A DNA stretch of 64,000 bases from Alteromonas portus (lineage in GTDB: Bacteria; Pseudomonadota; Gammaproteobacteria; Enterobacterales; Alteromonadaceae): contig NZ_SWCO01000001.1 in NCBI RefSeq assembly GCF_005117025.1, forward strand, positions 868,001 through 932,000, read 5' to 3'. Below are positions 43,841 to 52,980 of the stretch, piece after piece (position 1 is the stretch's first letter; the number at the start of each line of letters is the position of its first letter). A model generated the notes under the pieces. It saw only the letters and a list, made by a program, of their open reading frames with translations, searched no databases and had not been told where the DNA came from. Both the position numbers and the translations under genes were made by a program.

Positions 43841-45274
43841 TTGAGTACACATCATCACTTCGTCGCAGCGGAGCGAATAATCTTCTATAGTTTCTTAGTT
43901 TTTCTGTTTTGGCTTCCATTGCCACTTGGGTCCAATCGCCCTTGGGCGTGGTCTTTAATGGAAATTTATAGTTTCTTTATGCTCGTTAGTTTGATTTGGA
44001 TTCATAAAGAAACTGTTTTAGAGCGGTTAAAGCCTTTTAGAATACCAATAATACTGTTTAGTATTTTCGTAGTATGGGTATGGGTACAGCAACTAGCACT
44101 TCCCGTATCAGTAATAGAACTAGTGTCACCCAATAGTTATGCACTATTTAAGTCTGCAGAAGTTGGTTATGGCATGACCATATCAGTGGATTCAACACAA
44201 ACTAAAACCAGTTTACTGAAGTCTGCCAGTTACCTATGCGTTTTTATTAGCTGTTTGTTATTAATAACAACGCCCAGTAGAGCGAAACAAGTCATGCTGT
44301 GTTTTTTACTGGCTGGAGTTTGGCAGGCTACCTATGGCAGCTTTGAAGCATTGTCAGGTTTATCTAGAAGCTTGGTATTTGACTTGCCAGTGAAGAACAT
44401 CGCCACTGGGACATTTGTCTATCGCAATCATTACGCAAATTTTTTAGTGCTTTGCTTGTCGATGAGTGTGGGTTATCTAGTTAGTACTTTGGAAACGCGA
44501 AGCCTGCCAACGAACAGAGCCAGGCTTCGCAGTATTTTGACTACACTTTTAAATGGTAAAGCATTAGTGAGGGTATGCCTTGCTATTATGGTTATAGCTT
44601 TGGTTATGTCTCGTTCTCGTATGGGAAATAGCTCTTTTTTCATTGCTATGACGATCACTGGTTTGCTTGGACTTTATTTAATTAAAAACAAGACCAGAGG
44701 CCTAACGTTTTTAATTATCAGTATGTTTGTTATCGATATTTTTATATTAAGCGCCTGGTTTGGTTTGGATAAAGTTCAAGAAAGGTTAGTGGCTACCAGT
44801 TTAGAGCAGGAAAGCCGTGACGAAGTAGTGAGAGATGCATTGCCATTACTCGGTGACTTTGCTGTAACGGGCTCAGGTATGGGCAGTTTTTACGGCATAT
44901 TTCCCAGTTACCAAAGCGAGAATATTCGGCTTTTTTACGACCATGCCCACAACGACTATTTGCAATTTGCGATAGAGGCAGGGATACCTGCTTCTGCACT
45001 GTTATTTGCCCTTGTCGCTATGTGCCTATATTTTGCAATACGAGCCATGCGGGTGCGCGCAGATTCGATAATGAGGGGCGTCGCTTTTGGGTGCACTATG
45101 GCTATTTTGAGCGCAGCAATTCATATGACCGTGGATTTTCCACTTCAGGCGCCAGCAAATGCGACTTACTTTACTACGATATTAGCACTGTCATTGCTTT
45201 GTACTAAGGTAAAAAGAGAAAGTCGAAGACGAAGGTCTAAACGTCACAATGCCGAGGGACATCTATGGCTTTAA
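43841..45274 (+). CDS. O-antigen ligase-like/Wzy_C membrane protein
   Basis: The 477-residue multi-helix protein has an N-terminus with FWLPLPLGSNRPWAW, a periplasmic loop with GTFVYRNHYANFLV and GSGMGSFYGIFPSYQ, and HAHNDYLQFAIEAGIPAS, the classical Wzy_C/WaaL signature with catalytic-type His. It ligates or polymerises polysaccharide in the periplasm. TTG at 43841 is preferred because GGA lies 7 nt before it; another TTG at 43829 is possible. It overlaps the next gene by 10 bp. Confidence 0.88.
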   Translation: MSTHHHFVAAERIIFYSFLVFLFWLPLPLGSNRPWAWSLMEIYSFFMLVSLIWIHKETVLERLKPFRIPIILFSIFVVWVWVQQLALPVSVIELVSPNSYALFKSAEVGYGMTISVDSTQTKTSLLKSASYLCVFISCLLLITTPSRAKQVMLCFLLAGVWQATYGSFEALSGLSRSLVFDLPVKNIATGTFVYRNHYANFLVLCLSMSVGYLVSTLETRSLPTNRARLRSILTTLLNGKALVRVCLAIMVIALVMSRSRMGNSSFFIAMTITGLLGLYLIKNKTRGLTFLIISMFVIDIFILSAWFGLDKVQERLVATSLEQESRDEVVRDALPLLGDFAVTGSGMGSFYGIFPSYQSENIRLFYDHAHNDYLQFAIEAGIPASALLFALVAMCLYFAIRAMRVRADSIMRGVAFGCTMAILSAAIHMTVDFPLQAPANATYFTTILALSLLCTKVKRESRRRRSKRHNAEGHLWL

Positions 45275-45669
45275 AATTCAAAGGGCGAATAGAGGACGAT
45301 CCAGTAATAAGGAACTTGCTAAATGCAATGCCCGATGACGTAAAAAAATCTTTTACAGAAAAGCAACTGACTTACTTAAAAACAGCCGTTGCTTCACGAC
45401 AATGGGGAAGTCACCCAGTAGATTTACGAGGAACGGTGAAGGGCTTAAAACACCGTTACTATTATGTATTCTTGGCGGGAAAGAACAAGCGAGAGCTTAG
45501 TAGAAGAGAAGAAAGAATGTCACAGTTGGTGCAGGCAGGAATTTTATCGTTATTTTTAACGCTGTCTGTGCTGATAGGGCTTTTGGTTTTATATGTACTT
45601 AAATCAGCGCTAGGCATCAACTTGTTTGAAGGTTTCTCTCTGGGGTTGTGGGATTGGATCAACACTTAG
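45265..45669 (+). CDS. Small single-span membrane protein of unknown function
   Basis: The 134-residue protein has a basic soluble N-terminal part (about 1-90: FTEKQLTYLKTAVASRQWGS, RGTVKGLKHRYYYVFLAG) and one predicted transmembrane helix at about 93-113 (GILSLFLTLSVLIGLLVLYV). The family is not recognised. It overlaps the O-antigen-ligase-like gene by 10 bp, so it is translationally coupled and probably assists polysaccharide export or polymerisation. Its 3' end overlaps the convergent VpsP-like gene by 11 bp. Confidence 0.75.
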   Translation: MALKFKGRIEDDPVIRNLLNAMPDDVKKSFTEKQLTYLKTAVASRQWGSHPVDLRGTVKGLKHRYYYVFLAGKNKRELSRREERMSQLVQAGILSLFLTLSVLIGLLVLYVLKSALGINLFEGFSLGLWDWINT

Positions 45670-46357
45670 CTAGTCTAAGCACATATCCATTGTTTTCTTT
45701 AGTAAGCCATCTACAGATTATTCGTCTCTGTTCATATTTCTCAATGAGAGATAGTGCTTTATCTCGTGATTGCGGTGAAAGTATTGCATTGTAAATTCGA
45801 TGTTTTATAGTTTGCTTATATTGAGTGTATAAAGGGTGTCGTGCTTGATATGCAGCAAGCCCTAATTCTGTAAACAGCAAATGCACCTCTGGCTGGCTTT
45901 TTCCGAACTTATCAGCTTGTGATAAATAAAACTTAAAGTTTTCGTCGAACTCACCATTTCTCCACTTTAAAACAGCCATATTGGCCCACGTAACTGGCCA
46001 ACTTGGTCGATTTTGTATAGATAGCTTGTAAAGCTGCATGGCCTTTTTAGTAACGTTAACGGGGTCTGATTCTAGCTTTTGGTACAATCCCCACTGGTAA
46101 ATATCGGCCAATACGTCTAGGTACAGCGGGTTGTTATTAGAAAGCTCAACTGCTTTTTGTGCAGTTTCTTTTGCAAGAATATAGTCACCTTGACTATTGA
46201 TCTTCTCACTTTCTCTCCACTGCGTTAACAGATTGTTTGCTTTGTAGTAGTGCAACGCTGCACGCAATTGGTTGAATGACGCGTTAATGTATGAAAATAA
46301 GACTAGAGTTACCATAGCAATAACTAAGTATTTAGTTACTTTAGCTTTTTGGTTCAT
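45659..46357 (-). CDS. VpsP-like membrane-anchored TPR polysaccharide protein
   Basis: The 232-residue protein has an N-terminal helix (about 8-25, YLVIAMVTLVLFSYINA) and a periplasmic TPR-like body (AKETAQKAVELSNNNPLYLD, AMQLYKLSIQNRPSWPVTWA). It resembles VpsP, the poorly understood last component of Vibrio vps-type clusters. The ATG at 46357 is chosen; an ATG three codons earlier is possible and would overlap the phosphatase gene more. It ends the export operon and overlaps the convergent gene by 11 bp. Confidence 0.78.
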   Translation of the reverse strand: MNQKAKVTKYLVIAMVTLVLFSYINASFNQLRAALHYYKANNLLTQWRESEKINSQGDYILAKETAQKAVELSNNNPLYLDVLADIYQWGLYQKLESDPVNVTKKAMQLYKLSIQNRPSWPVTWANMAVLKWRNGEFDENFKFYLSQADKFGKSQPEVHLLFTELGLAAYQARHPLYTQYKQTIKHRIYNAILSPQSRDKALSLIEKYEQRRIICRWLTKENNGYVLRLAKC

Positions 46358-47079
46358 TGAAACCATTTGCTAGCGATTCTCCAAGGTGTGGTAACAAATA
46401 AGGTTTTAGATAGCTGCTCACCAAAGCTCTGCGATACCACGTTATAGGCTTTATCCATTTCCACTGGGCGGCGTTTTAAACTGTGAGCGTCAGATGCTAT
46501 GATATCTACCAAGTTGTCCTCAAGCATTTTAAACCCCGTCTGCATTGCTGCATCTGAAAAGGTTCCTGTTAGTACACCTGCAGTTAATTGGAAAAGAACC
46601 CCTTTACCTTTTAGCCATAATGCTTTGTTGTAATCTGCAATGATGTCTCTGTTACGTTCAGGGTGAGCAATCATAGGTTGAACGTTGTTGCGTAGAAACC
46701 AACCGATAAGGCGATCAGTCCCGGCTGGGATATGACTGTGCGGAAGTTCTAAAAGAACAACGTCTTTGCCGTTCCATTCGCCTATATAAGGAAGGGTTTT
46801 ATTTGCAAACATTGGTAGAAGTTCTGGTGATATACGACATTCTGCAGCGTAGTGAGATTTAAGCGGAATGTTATGCTCAATAAGTGCGGCGGAGAAGTCT
46901 GCGTGCACGTTTGCGATGGTGCTCAAGTCGTTGTCGAAATAACCACTATGTATATGTGGTGTACACACAATATGGGTTACACCCTTGTCTACGGCATCTT
47001 CAGCTAGAGCGATTGAAGCCGCCATATCGGCGGCTCCATCATCAATACCTGGAAGTAAATGACAGTGTAAATCGATCAA
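46354..47079 (-). CDS. PHP-type protein-tyrosine phosphatase (CpsB/YwqE-like)
   Basis: The 241-residue protein has the PHP metal motifs DLHCHLLPGIDDG, CTPHIHSGY, PMIAHPERN and IIASDAHS. In capsule and EPS systems CpsB-type phosphatases dephosphorylate the cognate BY-kinase and thereby set chain length and output. The adjacent upstream gene encodes that kinase, and the two overlap by 4 bp. It also overlaps the VpsP-like gene by 4 bp. Confidence 0.93.
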   Translation of the reverse strand: MIDLHCHLLPGIDDGAADMAASIALAEDAVDKGVTHIVCTPHIHSGYFDNDLSTIANVHADFSAALIEHNIPLKSHYAAECRISPELLPMFANKTLPYIGEWNGKDVVLLELPHSHIPAGTDRLIGWFLRNNVQPMIAHPERNRDIIADYNKALWLKGKGVLFQLTAGVLTGTFSDAAMQTGFKMLEDNLVDIIASDAHSLKRRPVEMDKAYNVVSQSFGEQLSKTLFVTTPWRIASKWFQ

Positions 47080-49316
47080 GTTTTTGATTGCTCCTCAGGG
47101 GTATCGGATTGATAGCCGTAACGGTCGTAAAACCCTACATAATCATAAGACTTCGACGCTTTTTTCATATCAACTTGGTTCAGTACGACGCCATCAACTC
47201 TTTTACCAGCTTGCATGAACCGCGTTAAACCACTGTTTATGAGTTTATCGCTTGTGCTATCGGCTTTCACAACATAAAGAAGTGTATCACAACAGTTAGA
47301 GACAACCATTGCGTCACTTACAGCCTGTGTAGGCGCAGTATCAATAATAATATGATCGTAGGTAGCTCTAAACTCAGATATAAGGTCCCTGAAGCGGTGC
47401 GAAGCAAGCAGCTCTTGAGGGGTAGGGGGAATGGTACCCGAACAAATAATATCTATTCCAGAGTTAACGTCATTAACCAAACATTCGTCTAGCGTATGTG
47501 TACCCGAAATAAGGTTGGCTAGGCCTGGTTGAAAACCAGGGAACCCAAATTGCTTCGCAATTGTGGGACGGCGAAGGTCTGCTTCAATTAAAAGAACTTT
47601 ACCTAACTGCCCCATAGCAAAAGCTAGATTTATAGAAACGGTAGTTTTACCTTCTTTTGGTTCACTAGACGTAACCATGAACACTTTTTGAGAGCTATCT
47701 AAATGAAGCAGTTGTAAACTTGTTCTTAAAGTCCTTATTGCCTCACTAAACGAGTGATGCTTGTTGTCAAAAAACTGTCGAAGAGGAAGATCTTCTTTAC
47801 GTTTGTGCTTCTGCCAAGGAATTAAGCCTAGCATGCGTTGACCTAGCTTTTTCTCTACATCTTCTACAGAGCGAATGCCGCGATTCAATGCTTCAAGAGC
47901 TAGTGCCAAGAAAACTCCCATTCCAAGACTAACAACGAATGCAGCTGCTATGATTAAGCCTTTTTTAGGTTTGGCTGGAATCGTCGGGGCTAGTGCTTCA
48001 TCCAATATTCTAGCATTCGCAGTTTCAAAACCACCTACCTCGCTAGTTTCCTTTAAACGAGTGAAGAATGAGTTATATAGTTGCTGATTAATATCAACTT
48101 CACGTTGCAGTTTTCGGCGCTCTGATTCAAGAGTTGTTAATCTTCTATAATCTTGCTTCGACGAATTTACTGTTTGGCGAAGGCCCTCAACTCGCGACTG
48201 TAGCTGTTGGTATTCGCTGGTTATTCCCGAAATAAGAGCTTGAATTTGTTTGTTTAAGCTCTTTTGAACAGAATTTAGTTCAGCTGTAGCAGAAATCATA
48301 CGCTGGTGCTTTGGTCCGTAGACTTTACTCAACTCTGAAACTTTACTTTCAGCTTCAAGCTCAGCGCGTTTTACGGATTGGATAGAAGGGTGGTTCAATA
48401 CTTCAGGTAGTTTTGCCAGCTCTTCTACATCGCCTTGGTAACGTCTAACTTGTTCGTAGATAATAGCGCTTTGCTTTAATCTGCTTTCTGCTGCCACAAG
48501 CTCGCTGTTAAGGTCTTGAAGCTCTTCACTGGCCAAGCCTACAACGCCATCTAAATCTACAACTTGATTTTCTTCATAAAAGTTAGTCAAAGCACTTTCT
48601 GAAGCAACGAGCTTTTCGCGAAGTCCCAGTAAGCTATCGTTTAGCCACGTCGTAGCTTTCGATGTCATTGCAAACTTAGATTCAAGATAATTTTCTATAT
48701 ATGTCTCCGCAAAAGCGTTTGCAATCGTTGCAGCCAGTTTCGGAGATTCACTTTCAAAAGTAATTTTTACTACTTGCGTGTTTTTTACTGGCGAAATAGT
48801 TAAAGCCATAACCACTTTGTCAGTAACTGCTTTGCGCTTTGCAAATAAAAGTTCTTCTTCTGTGCGATCAACTTTAGGTGTCTGAGGCAAAAAGGGTAGA
48901 GCTTCTTTGATAGTAGATTTTATATCTTTAATAAAAGATGAGATGCCGTTTGACTCTTCCTGGTTGTAAAGAGGGTGCTCGACGAGGTTTAACTTGTCGA
49001 CTACCTTTTCAGCTATTTGTCGTGACTTAAGTATTTCGTACTGTGTTTCAAAATACTCTTTACGGTTCGAGTTTAAGCCGTAGATTTCTTCTATCGACAC
49101 GACTTTTGCTTCTTCTGCTTCTATTAGCAAAGAAGACGAAGCACGGTAAACCGGGGTCATAGACATAACGACCATAGCTACCAATATCGTCACGATAAAG
49201 GCTAAGCTGATTATCCGCCATTGATAACGTCTAATCGTCTGCCAGTATTGGCCAAAATCAATAGTATCTTCCCCAAACAGAGAAGCTTCTAGTTGTTCAG
49301 TTCCTTTGGGTGCCAT
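47076..49316 (-). CDS. Wzc-type polysaccharide co-polymerase/tyrosine autokinase
   Basis: The 746-residue inner-membrane protein has an N-terminal Wzz domain with helix 1 near residue 35-52 and a long periplasmic coiled coil (about 190-410). A second helix (about 450-470) and a C-terminal BY-kinase follow, with Walker A SSEPKEGKTTVSIN, Walker A' LLIEADLRRPT and Walker B HIIIDTAP. The tail contains five tyrosines within the last 27 residues (SYDYVGFYDRYGY) as autophosphorylation sites. It governs polymer length and export with the Wza-type channel, and the phosphatase gene follows directly. Confidence 0.96.
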   Translation of the reverse strand: MAPKGTEQLEASLFGEDTIDFGQYWQTIRRYQWRIISLAFIVTILVAMVVMSMTPVYRASSSLLIEAEEAKVVSIEEIYGLNSNRKEYFETQYEILKSRQIAEKVVDKLNLVEHPLYNQEESNGISSFIKDIKSTIKEALPFLPQTPKVDRTEEELLFAKRKAVTDKVVMALTISPVKNTQVVKITFESESPKLAATIANAFAETYIENYLESKFAMTSKATTWLNDSLLGLREKLVASESALTNFYEENQVVDLDGVVGLASEELQDLNSELVAAESRLKQSAIIYEQVRRYQGDVEELAKLPEVLNHPSIQSVKRAELEAESKVSELSKVYGPKHQRMISATAELNSVQKSLNKQIQALISGITSEYQQLQSRVEGLRQTVNSSKQDYRRLTTLESERRKLQREVDINQQLYNSFFTRLKETSEVGGFETANARILDEALAPTIPAKPKKGLIIAAAFVVSLGMGVFLALALEALNRGIRSVEDVEKKLGQRMLGLIPWQKHKRKEDLPLRQFFDNKHHSFSEAIRTLRTSLQLLHLDSSQKVFMVTSSEPKEGKTTVSINLAFAMGQLGKVLLIEADLRRPTIAKQFGFPGFQPGLANLISGTHTLDECLVNDVNSGIDIICSGTIPPTPQELLASHRFRDLISEFRATYDHIIIDTAPTQAVSDAMVVSNCCDTLLYVVKADSTSDKLINSGLTRFMQAGKRVDGVVLNQVDMKKASKSYDYVGFYDRYGYQSDTPEEQSKT

Positions 49317-49337
49317 GGGTACTTCCGAAGTGGTAAA

Positions 49338-49874
49338 TTAAAAGAAGCTTTGTTCAATAGTTACAATGTCGCCTGGTAATACGATACCAGACCGGTCTAC
49401 TGAAATAGTGGTTGAGGATCCTTCTGTATCTCGAACGATAAATATTTTAGTTTTTGACGCGCGTTCAGTGTAACCGCCTGCAAGCGCCGCTGCCTTATCT
49501 ATAGTCAAGCCAGGCTGGTAAGGGTAACCGCCAGGCTTTTTGACTTCGCCATTTATAAAAAACGGTCGATAATCCGTAATTGAGACCGAAACAGAGGGTT
49601 CTACTAAATAGTCGCCTTTAAGGCCATTGTATATGTAGGACTCTAATTCAGGTAGGGTTAGGCCAACTAGCTTTATCTCACCAAGGTATGGGTAGTTTAT
49701 GATTCCCACATCCGATAATCGAGTTTCTAACGAAAGATCATCCTGACCATAAACGGTAATTTTCACTACATCACCTGAACCTAGTCGATATTGATCTAAA
49801 CTATTTGATTGCGCTAACACAGAGGCCGCAAAAAAGCTTATAAACAAAGCGCACAATACTACAAATCGTTGCAT
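49338..49874 (-). CDS. Wza-type outer-membrane polysaccharide export protein (short form)
   Basis: The 178-residue protein has a signal peptide ending at SVLAQ, the Poly_export domain (YRLGSGDVVKITVYGQDDLS) and one SLBB domain (FFINGEVKKPGGYPYQPGLT). Classical Wza is about twice as long and has an additional SLBB and a C-terminal barrel helix; here these are absent. It carries no lipobox cysteine. In vps-like clusters this short form works with a separate beta-barrel, which is encoded just upstream (49890-51086). Confidence 0.93.
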   Translation of the reverse strand: MQRFVVLCALFISFFAASVLAQSNSLDQYRLGSGDVVKITVYGQDDLSLETRLSDVGIINYPYLGEIKLVGLTLPELESYIYNGLKGDYLVEPSVSVSITDYRPFFINGEVKKPGGYPYQPGLTIDKAAALAGGYTERASKTKIFIVRDTEGSSTTISVDRSGIVLPGDIVTIEQSFF

Positions 49875-49889
49875 CTTTTTGTGTCCGAA

Positions 49890-51086
49890 TTAAAGAGTTA
49901 CTTTGACGGTAAAGCTTACTAAGTCTCTATCGTAGTCAATGATATCACGGTTACTGCTACGCGTGTCTTTCACGTAGTCAAGATTTAACTGCATCCAACG
50001 ACGAAATTGATAGGAGAGGCCTGCGCCAATTCTAATTGTATCGTCACTTCTTGTAGTTACGCCTTCTTCACCCTCATAGCGGTCTTGATCAAAAGAGGTC
50101 GTTAAGCGGGTGGTAAGCCTTTCTAACCAATCATGAGACCAAGTAGCACGATAGGTTCTACTTTTAATGAAGTTGCCTTCACCGTTGGTTTCGTTGGTAT
50201 TACTAAACGTTGTTAAATCTAGCTTAGTATACGAAACAGGCTGCCACACAACACCGACTTGCCAATCGACACCGTTAAAAGTATCTCTACCCGGAGCATC
50301 AAAGTCTTTAGCACGATAACCCAATTTAGCGTAGCCTGAAGTTTGAGCAGTAGACTCCCAATTCACACCTAGTAACAATAAATCTTCAGTACTATCTAGC
50401 GGGTTTTCTGGGTTTAAAGCAAAGTCATAATCCACATTTTTGTGCGTATAATCTAAAGTTACTTCCGTTAACGGGGCAACTTCGTATCTAAGCGTTCCTC
50501 CGAACGTGGTTGTATCTCTATCCCTAGCACGATACACATCGCTTTCGATATCATAATCTAGTGTTTGATAATCAAAAATAAAGTCTAGGCCGAATTGGGA
50601 AGTTAGTGCCCCATACGAATATATGGCCTCAAGCCCGGAACTTTTATATTGGTCAGGTTCGTCAAGTGTACTCCCGTTACCGATAGAAAAACGTGTTCCT
50701 CGGTCATCGTGACCATCTTCCCAATTAGCTTCGGCCTGTAAACGATTTCTTGAATTGAATTCATGGTCAATTCTGGCATTCAAAAAATGGTCGGTGTAGT
50801 TGTCTATCTGACTCGAAAAATAATCCTTACTTTCTAATCTATATCCAATCTGTACCTGATTTGCACCATAATTGTTCAGTAAAATAGCTTCTGGTGAAAT
50901 TGTATGGAACCAACTGTTAATCTCATTTGAGCTAGAACGTGTTACGTTATCATCGTGTCCAAATTTATATTGGAGAGAGGGAACTAAGTCAAATGACCCC
51001 AACTCAACACTTGCGGCTTCTTGGGCTACAGCGTTGGTCGCTGCCAACATTGTAGGCAGCATAAGAGCTAGATACGTTTTACGCAT
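49890..51086 (-). CDS. Outer-membrane beta-barrel EPS export protein (VpsM-like)
   Basis: The 398-residue protein has a signal peptide ending at NAVAQ and regular amphipathic beta-strands (VPSLQYKFGHDDNVTRS, QIGYRLESKDYF, GYAKLGYRAKDF, LTTRLTTSFDQDRYEG), ending in VSFTVKVTL. It matches the barrel proteins called VpsM or BBP2-type that are first in vps-like export operons. It likely forms the outer-membrane pore for EPS together with the short Wza protein. It heads the operon with wza, wzc, phosphatase and vpsP-like genes. Confidence 0.85.
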   Translation of the reverse strand: MRKTYLALMLPTMLAATNAVAQEAASVELGSFDLVPSLQYKFGHDDNVTRSSSNEINSWFHTISPEAILLNNYGANQVQIGYRLESKDYFSSQIDNYTDHFLNARIDHEFNSRNRLQAEANWEDGHDDRGTRFSIGNGSTLDEPDQYKSSGLEAIYSYGALTSQFGLDFIFDYQTLDYDIESDVYRARDRDTTTFGGTLRYEVAPLTEVTLDYTHKNVDYDFALNPENPLDSTEDLLLLGVNWESTAQTSGYAKLGYRAKDFDAPGRDTFNGVDWQVGVVWQPVSYTKLDLTTFSNTNETNGEGNFIKSRTYRATWSHDWLERLTTRLTTSFDQDRYEGEEGVTTRSDDTIRIGAGLSYQFRRWMQLNLDYVKDTRSSNRDIIDYDRDLVSFTVKVTL

Positions 51087-51189
51087 TCAGTTTTCCTTAC
51101 TGAGTTAATAATGCTGTAGTGTTCGGATAAAAGTTACTCTTTAGCTTAAACCGAAAAACAAGTCGTAAATTCAGTGATATAAACTTCAT

Positions 51190-51210
51190 CACTGTAATAG
51201 CACTACAGTG
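51190..51210. promoter_or_regulatory. Inverted repeat CACTGTA-N7-TACAGTG, possible operator
   Basis: Perfect 7-bp arms are separated by ATAGCAC. A further CTGTAGTG copy lies at 51109-51116, in the opposite orientation to CACTACAG here. The location in the divergent promoter region suits a regulator-binding site; the regulator is unknown. Confidence 0.4.
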
Positions 51211-51234
51211 CAAAAGAGGCATGCGTTCTATGTA

Positions 51235-51251
51235 TGCCATTAGTATGCCAG
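51235..51251 (-). promoter_or_regulatory. Candidate sigma-54 promoter for the vps-like operon
   Basis: Minus-strand CTGGCATACTAATGGCA has the exact GG-N10-GC spacing with CTGGCA at -24 and TGGCA at -12. The transcript would carry a leader of about 140 nt before the VpsM-like ATG. Confidence 0.45.
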
Positions 51252-51522
51252 AATAGTAGATAAATATGATGTCATTATGACAACACCTAAGTCAAAGAAA
51301 TTAACAACGAACAGAATAGTTTCTAAGTCGCTTCTATATGTATATATAAATAGTACTATATATACCATCGCCTTTATAGAGAAACACTCAAAAGGTAATA
51401 TTTGGTCTTGACCTTTCTTTTTAGTATAAAATGCCGCAAGATCTGCAGAAATTAAAGATCGGTCTAAACTGATTCGTTAGATTGTGTTTATATCGTGGCT
51501 ATAGCGGTATATCAAACCCGAG

Positions 51523-52980
51523 ATGTATATGGAAAACAAAAATTCTTCTGACAAGCCTTTGCCAAAGGATTCAAACAAGGTGGTAAAAGGGGGGCTTTTA
51601 GTCCGGAATCAAAGTGGCTTTTCAACTATTTACCGATTGATCGATCTTACTATTATTGTCTTTTTTTATTACCTTTCATCTTCTTATTATAACGTGCCCT
51701 TTGGAAATTTGAGTGTTTTACTTCCATTGGTGTACGTAATTTTCTTTCAGCTTTCAGCGGAGGCTATAGAGCTTTATCGCTCTTGGCGGGGTGAAAGAAC
51801 AATCGAAATGCTGAGAGCTGCTGCAATAACTTTTGTGATAAGTGCTGCTGTAACGTTGACTGTGGGTTTTTTCTTTACGGGCTATATAGACAATCCCTCA
51901 CCTGCAATTTTACTATGGTTTGCTAGTTCTTTTCTTAGCTTGCTTTTGTGGCGATACGTGATGAGAAAACTTTTGTTCAGGCTGCGAAAAGTCGGAATGA
52001 ATTCACGCAACGCAATCGTTATTGGAGCAACTACACTGGGATATAATGTAGTCCAACAAATTATTGAAAATGACCAGCTTGGGATTCGATTTAGCGGATT
52101 GTTCGACGATCGCACTGAGTCCAGGTTAGCACATGAATTTCAAAGTCAAATCAAAGGAAAAATTGAAGATGCTATAGAATTGGCTAAGCGAAACGAAGTT
52201 GATTACATTTATATAGCTTTGCCCATGAATGCAGAAAAGCGAATAAGGCATATTTTAGAAAAGTGCAGTGACACAACTGCAAACGTTTATATTATTCCAA
52301 ACTTCTTTATGTACAACTTACTGAATGCTCGCTGGCAGAGCGTTGGTTCAGTTCAAGCATTAAGTGTGTATGACACTCCATTTCAGGGTGCAAGTAATGT
52401 TCTCAAGCGCATTGAAGATTTAGTTCTGGGAGCGGTAATCTTATCTTTGCTTTTAGTACCGATGTGTATTATTGCATGTATTGTAAAGCTGACCTCTAAA
52501 GGGCCAGTAATATTTAAACAAAAGCGATATGGTTTAGATGGAAAACAAATTACTGTCTACAAGTTTCGCTCAATGACAACTCAAGACAATGGCTCAAAAG
52601 TGAAGCAAGCTACAAAAAACGACCCCAGAATCACGAAAGTGGGAGGTTTTTTGCGCCGAACATCTCTAGATGAATTACCGCAGTTCATAAACGTACTGCA
52701 AGGCCGAATGTCGATCGTTGGCCCTAGACCTCATGCAGTTGCTCATAATGAAGAATACAGAAAGCTCATCAAGGGCTATATGCTGCGGCATAAGGTAAGG
52801 CCGGGGATCACAGGGTGGGCTCAGGTTAATGGTTTGAGAGGTGAAACCGAGACCGTCAGTAAGATGGCTCAACGTGTTGAATACGATCTTGAATATATTC
52901 ACCGATGGTCTGTTTGGCTGGACTTTAAGATCATCGTAATGACCATATTCAACGGATTTGTAAATAAAAATGCTTACTAG
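51523..52980 (+). CDS. Undecaprenyl-phosphate sugar-1-phosphate transferase, WbaP/WcaJ type (copy 2)
   Basis: The 485-residue protein has the same layout as copy 1 (22551-23951). N-terminal membrane helices are followed by a Rossmann-like middle (VIGATTLGYNVVQQI). The catalytic end carries KLTSKGPVIFKQKRYG, KFRSMTTQDNG, RRTSLDELPQFINVLQGRMS, VGPRPHAVAHN and GITGWAQVNGLRGET. It corresponds to VpsL of the vps-like set and initiates the repeat unit. The ATG at 51523 has a poor ribosome site; ATG 51529 is an alternative. It is divergent from the vpsM-like export operon. Confidence 0.95.
   Translation: MYMENKNSSDKPLPKDSNKVVKGGLLVRNQSGFSTIYRLIDLTIIVFFYYLSSSYYNVPFGNLSVLLPLVYVIFFQLSAEAIELYRSWRGERTIEMLRAAAITFVISAAVTLTVGFFFTGYIDNPSPAILLWFASSFLSLLLWRYVMRKLLFRLRKVGMNSRNAIVIGATTLGYNVVQQIIENDQLGIRFSGLFDDRTESRLAHEFQSQIKGKIEDAIELAKRNEVDYIYIALPMNAEKRIRHILEKCSDTTANVYIIPNFFMYNLLNARWQSVGSVQALSVYDTPFQGASNVLKRIEDLVLGAVILSLLLVPMCIIACIVKLTSKGPVIFKQKRYGLDGKQITVYKFRSMTTQDNGSKVKQATKNDPRITKVGGFLRRTSLDELPQFINVLQGRMSIVGPRPHAVAHNEEYRKLIKGYMLRHKVRPGITGWAQVNGLRGETETVSKMAQRVEYDLEYIHRWSVWLDFKIIVMTIFNGFVNKNAY

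Larger units (their letters stand above)
51087..51522. other. Divergent regulatory region of the vps-like operon and WbaP copy 2
   Basis: 436 bp without a gene. Holds a sigma-54-like element (51235-51251, minus), an inverted repeat at 51190-51210 and a weak GC-N10-GC element at 51432-51447 (plus). Confidence 0.55.

Noticed and set aside
51432..51447. Weak sigma-54-like element before WbaP copy 2 (TGCCGCAAGATCTGCA)
   Set aside because: The invariant GG of the -24 element is GC here, so it was not counted as a promoter.
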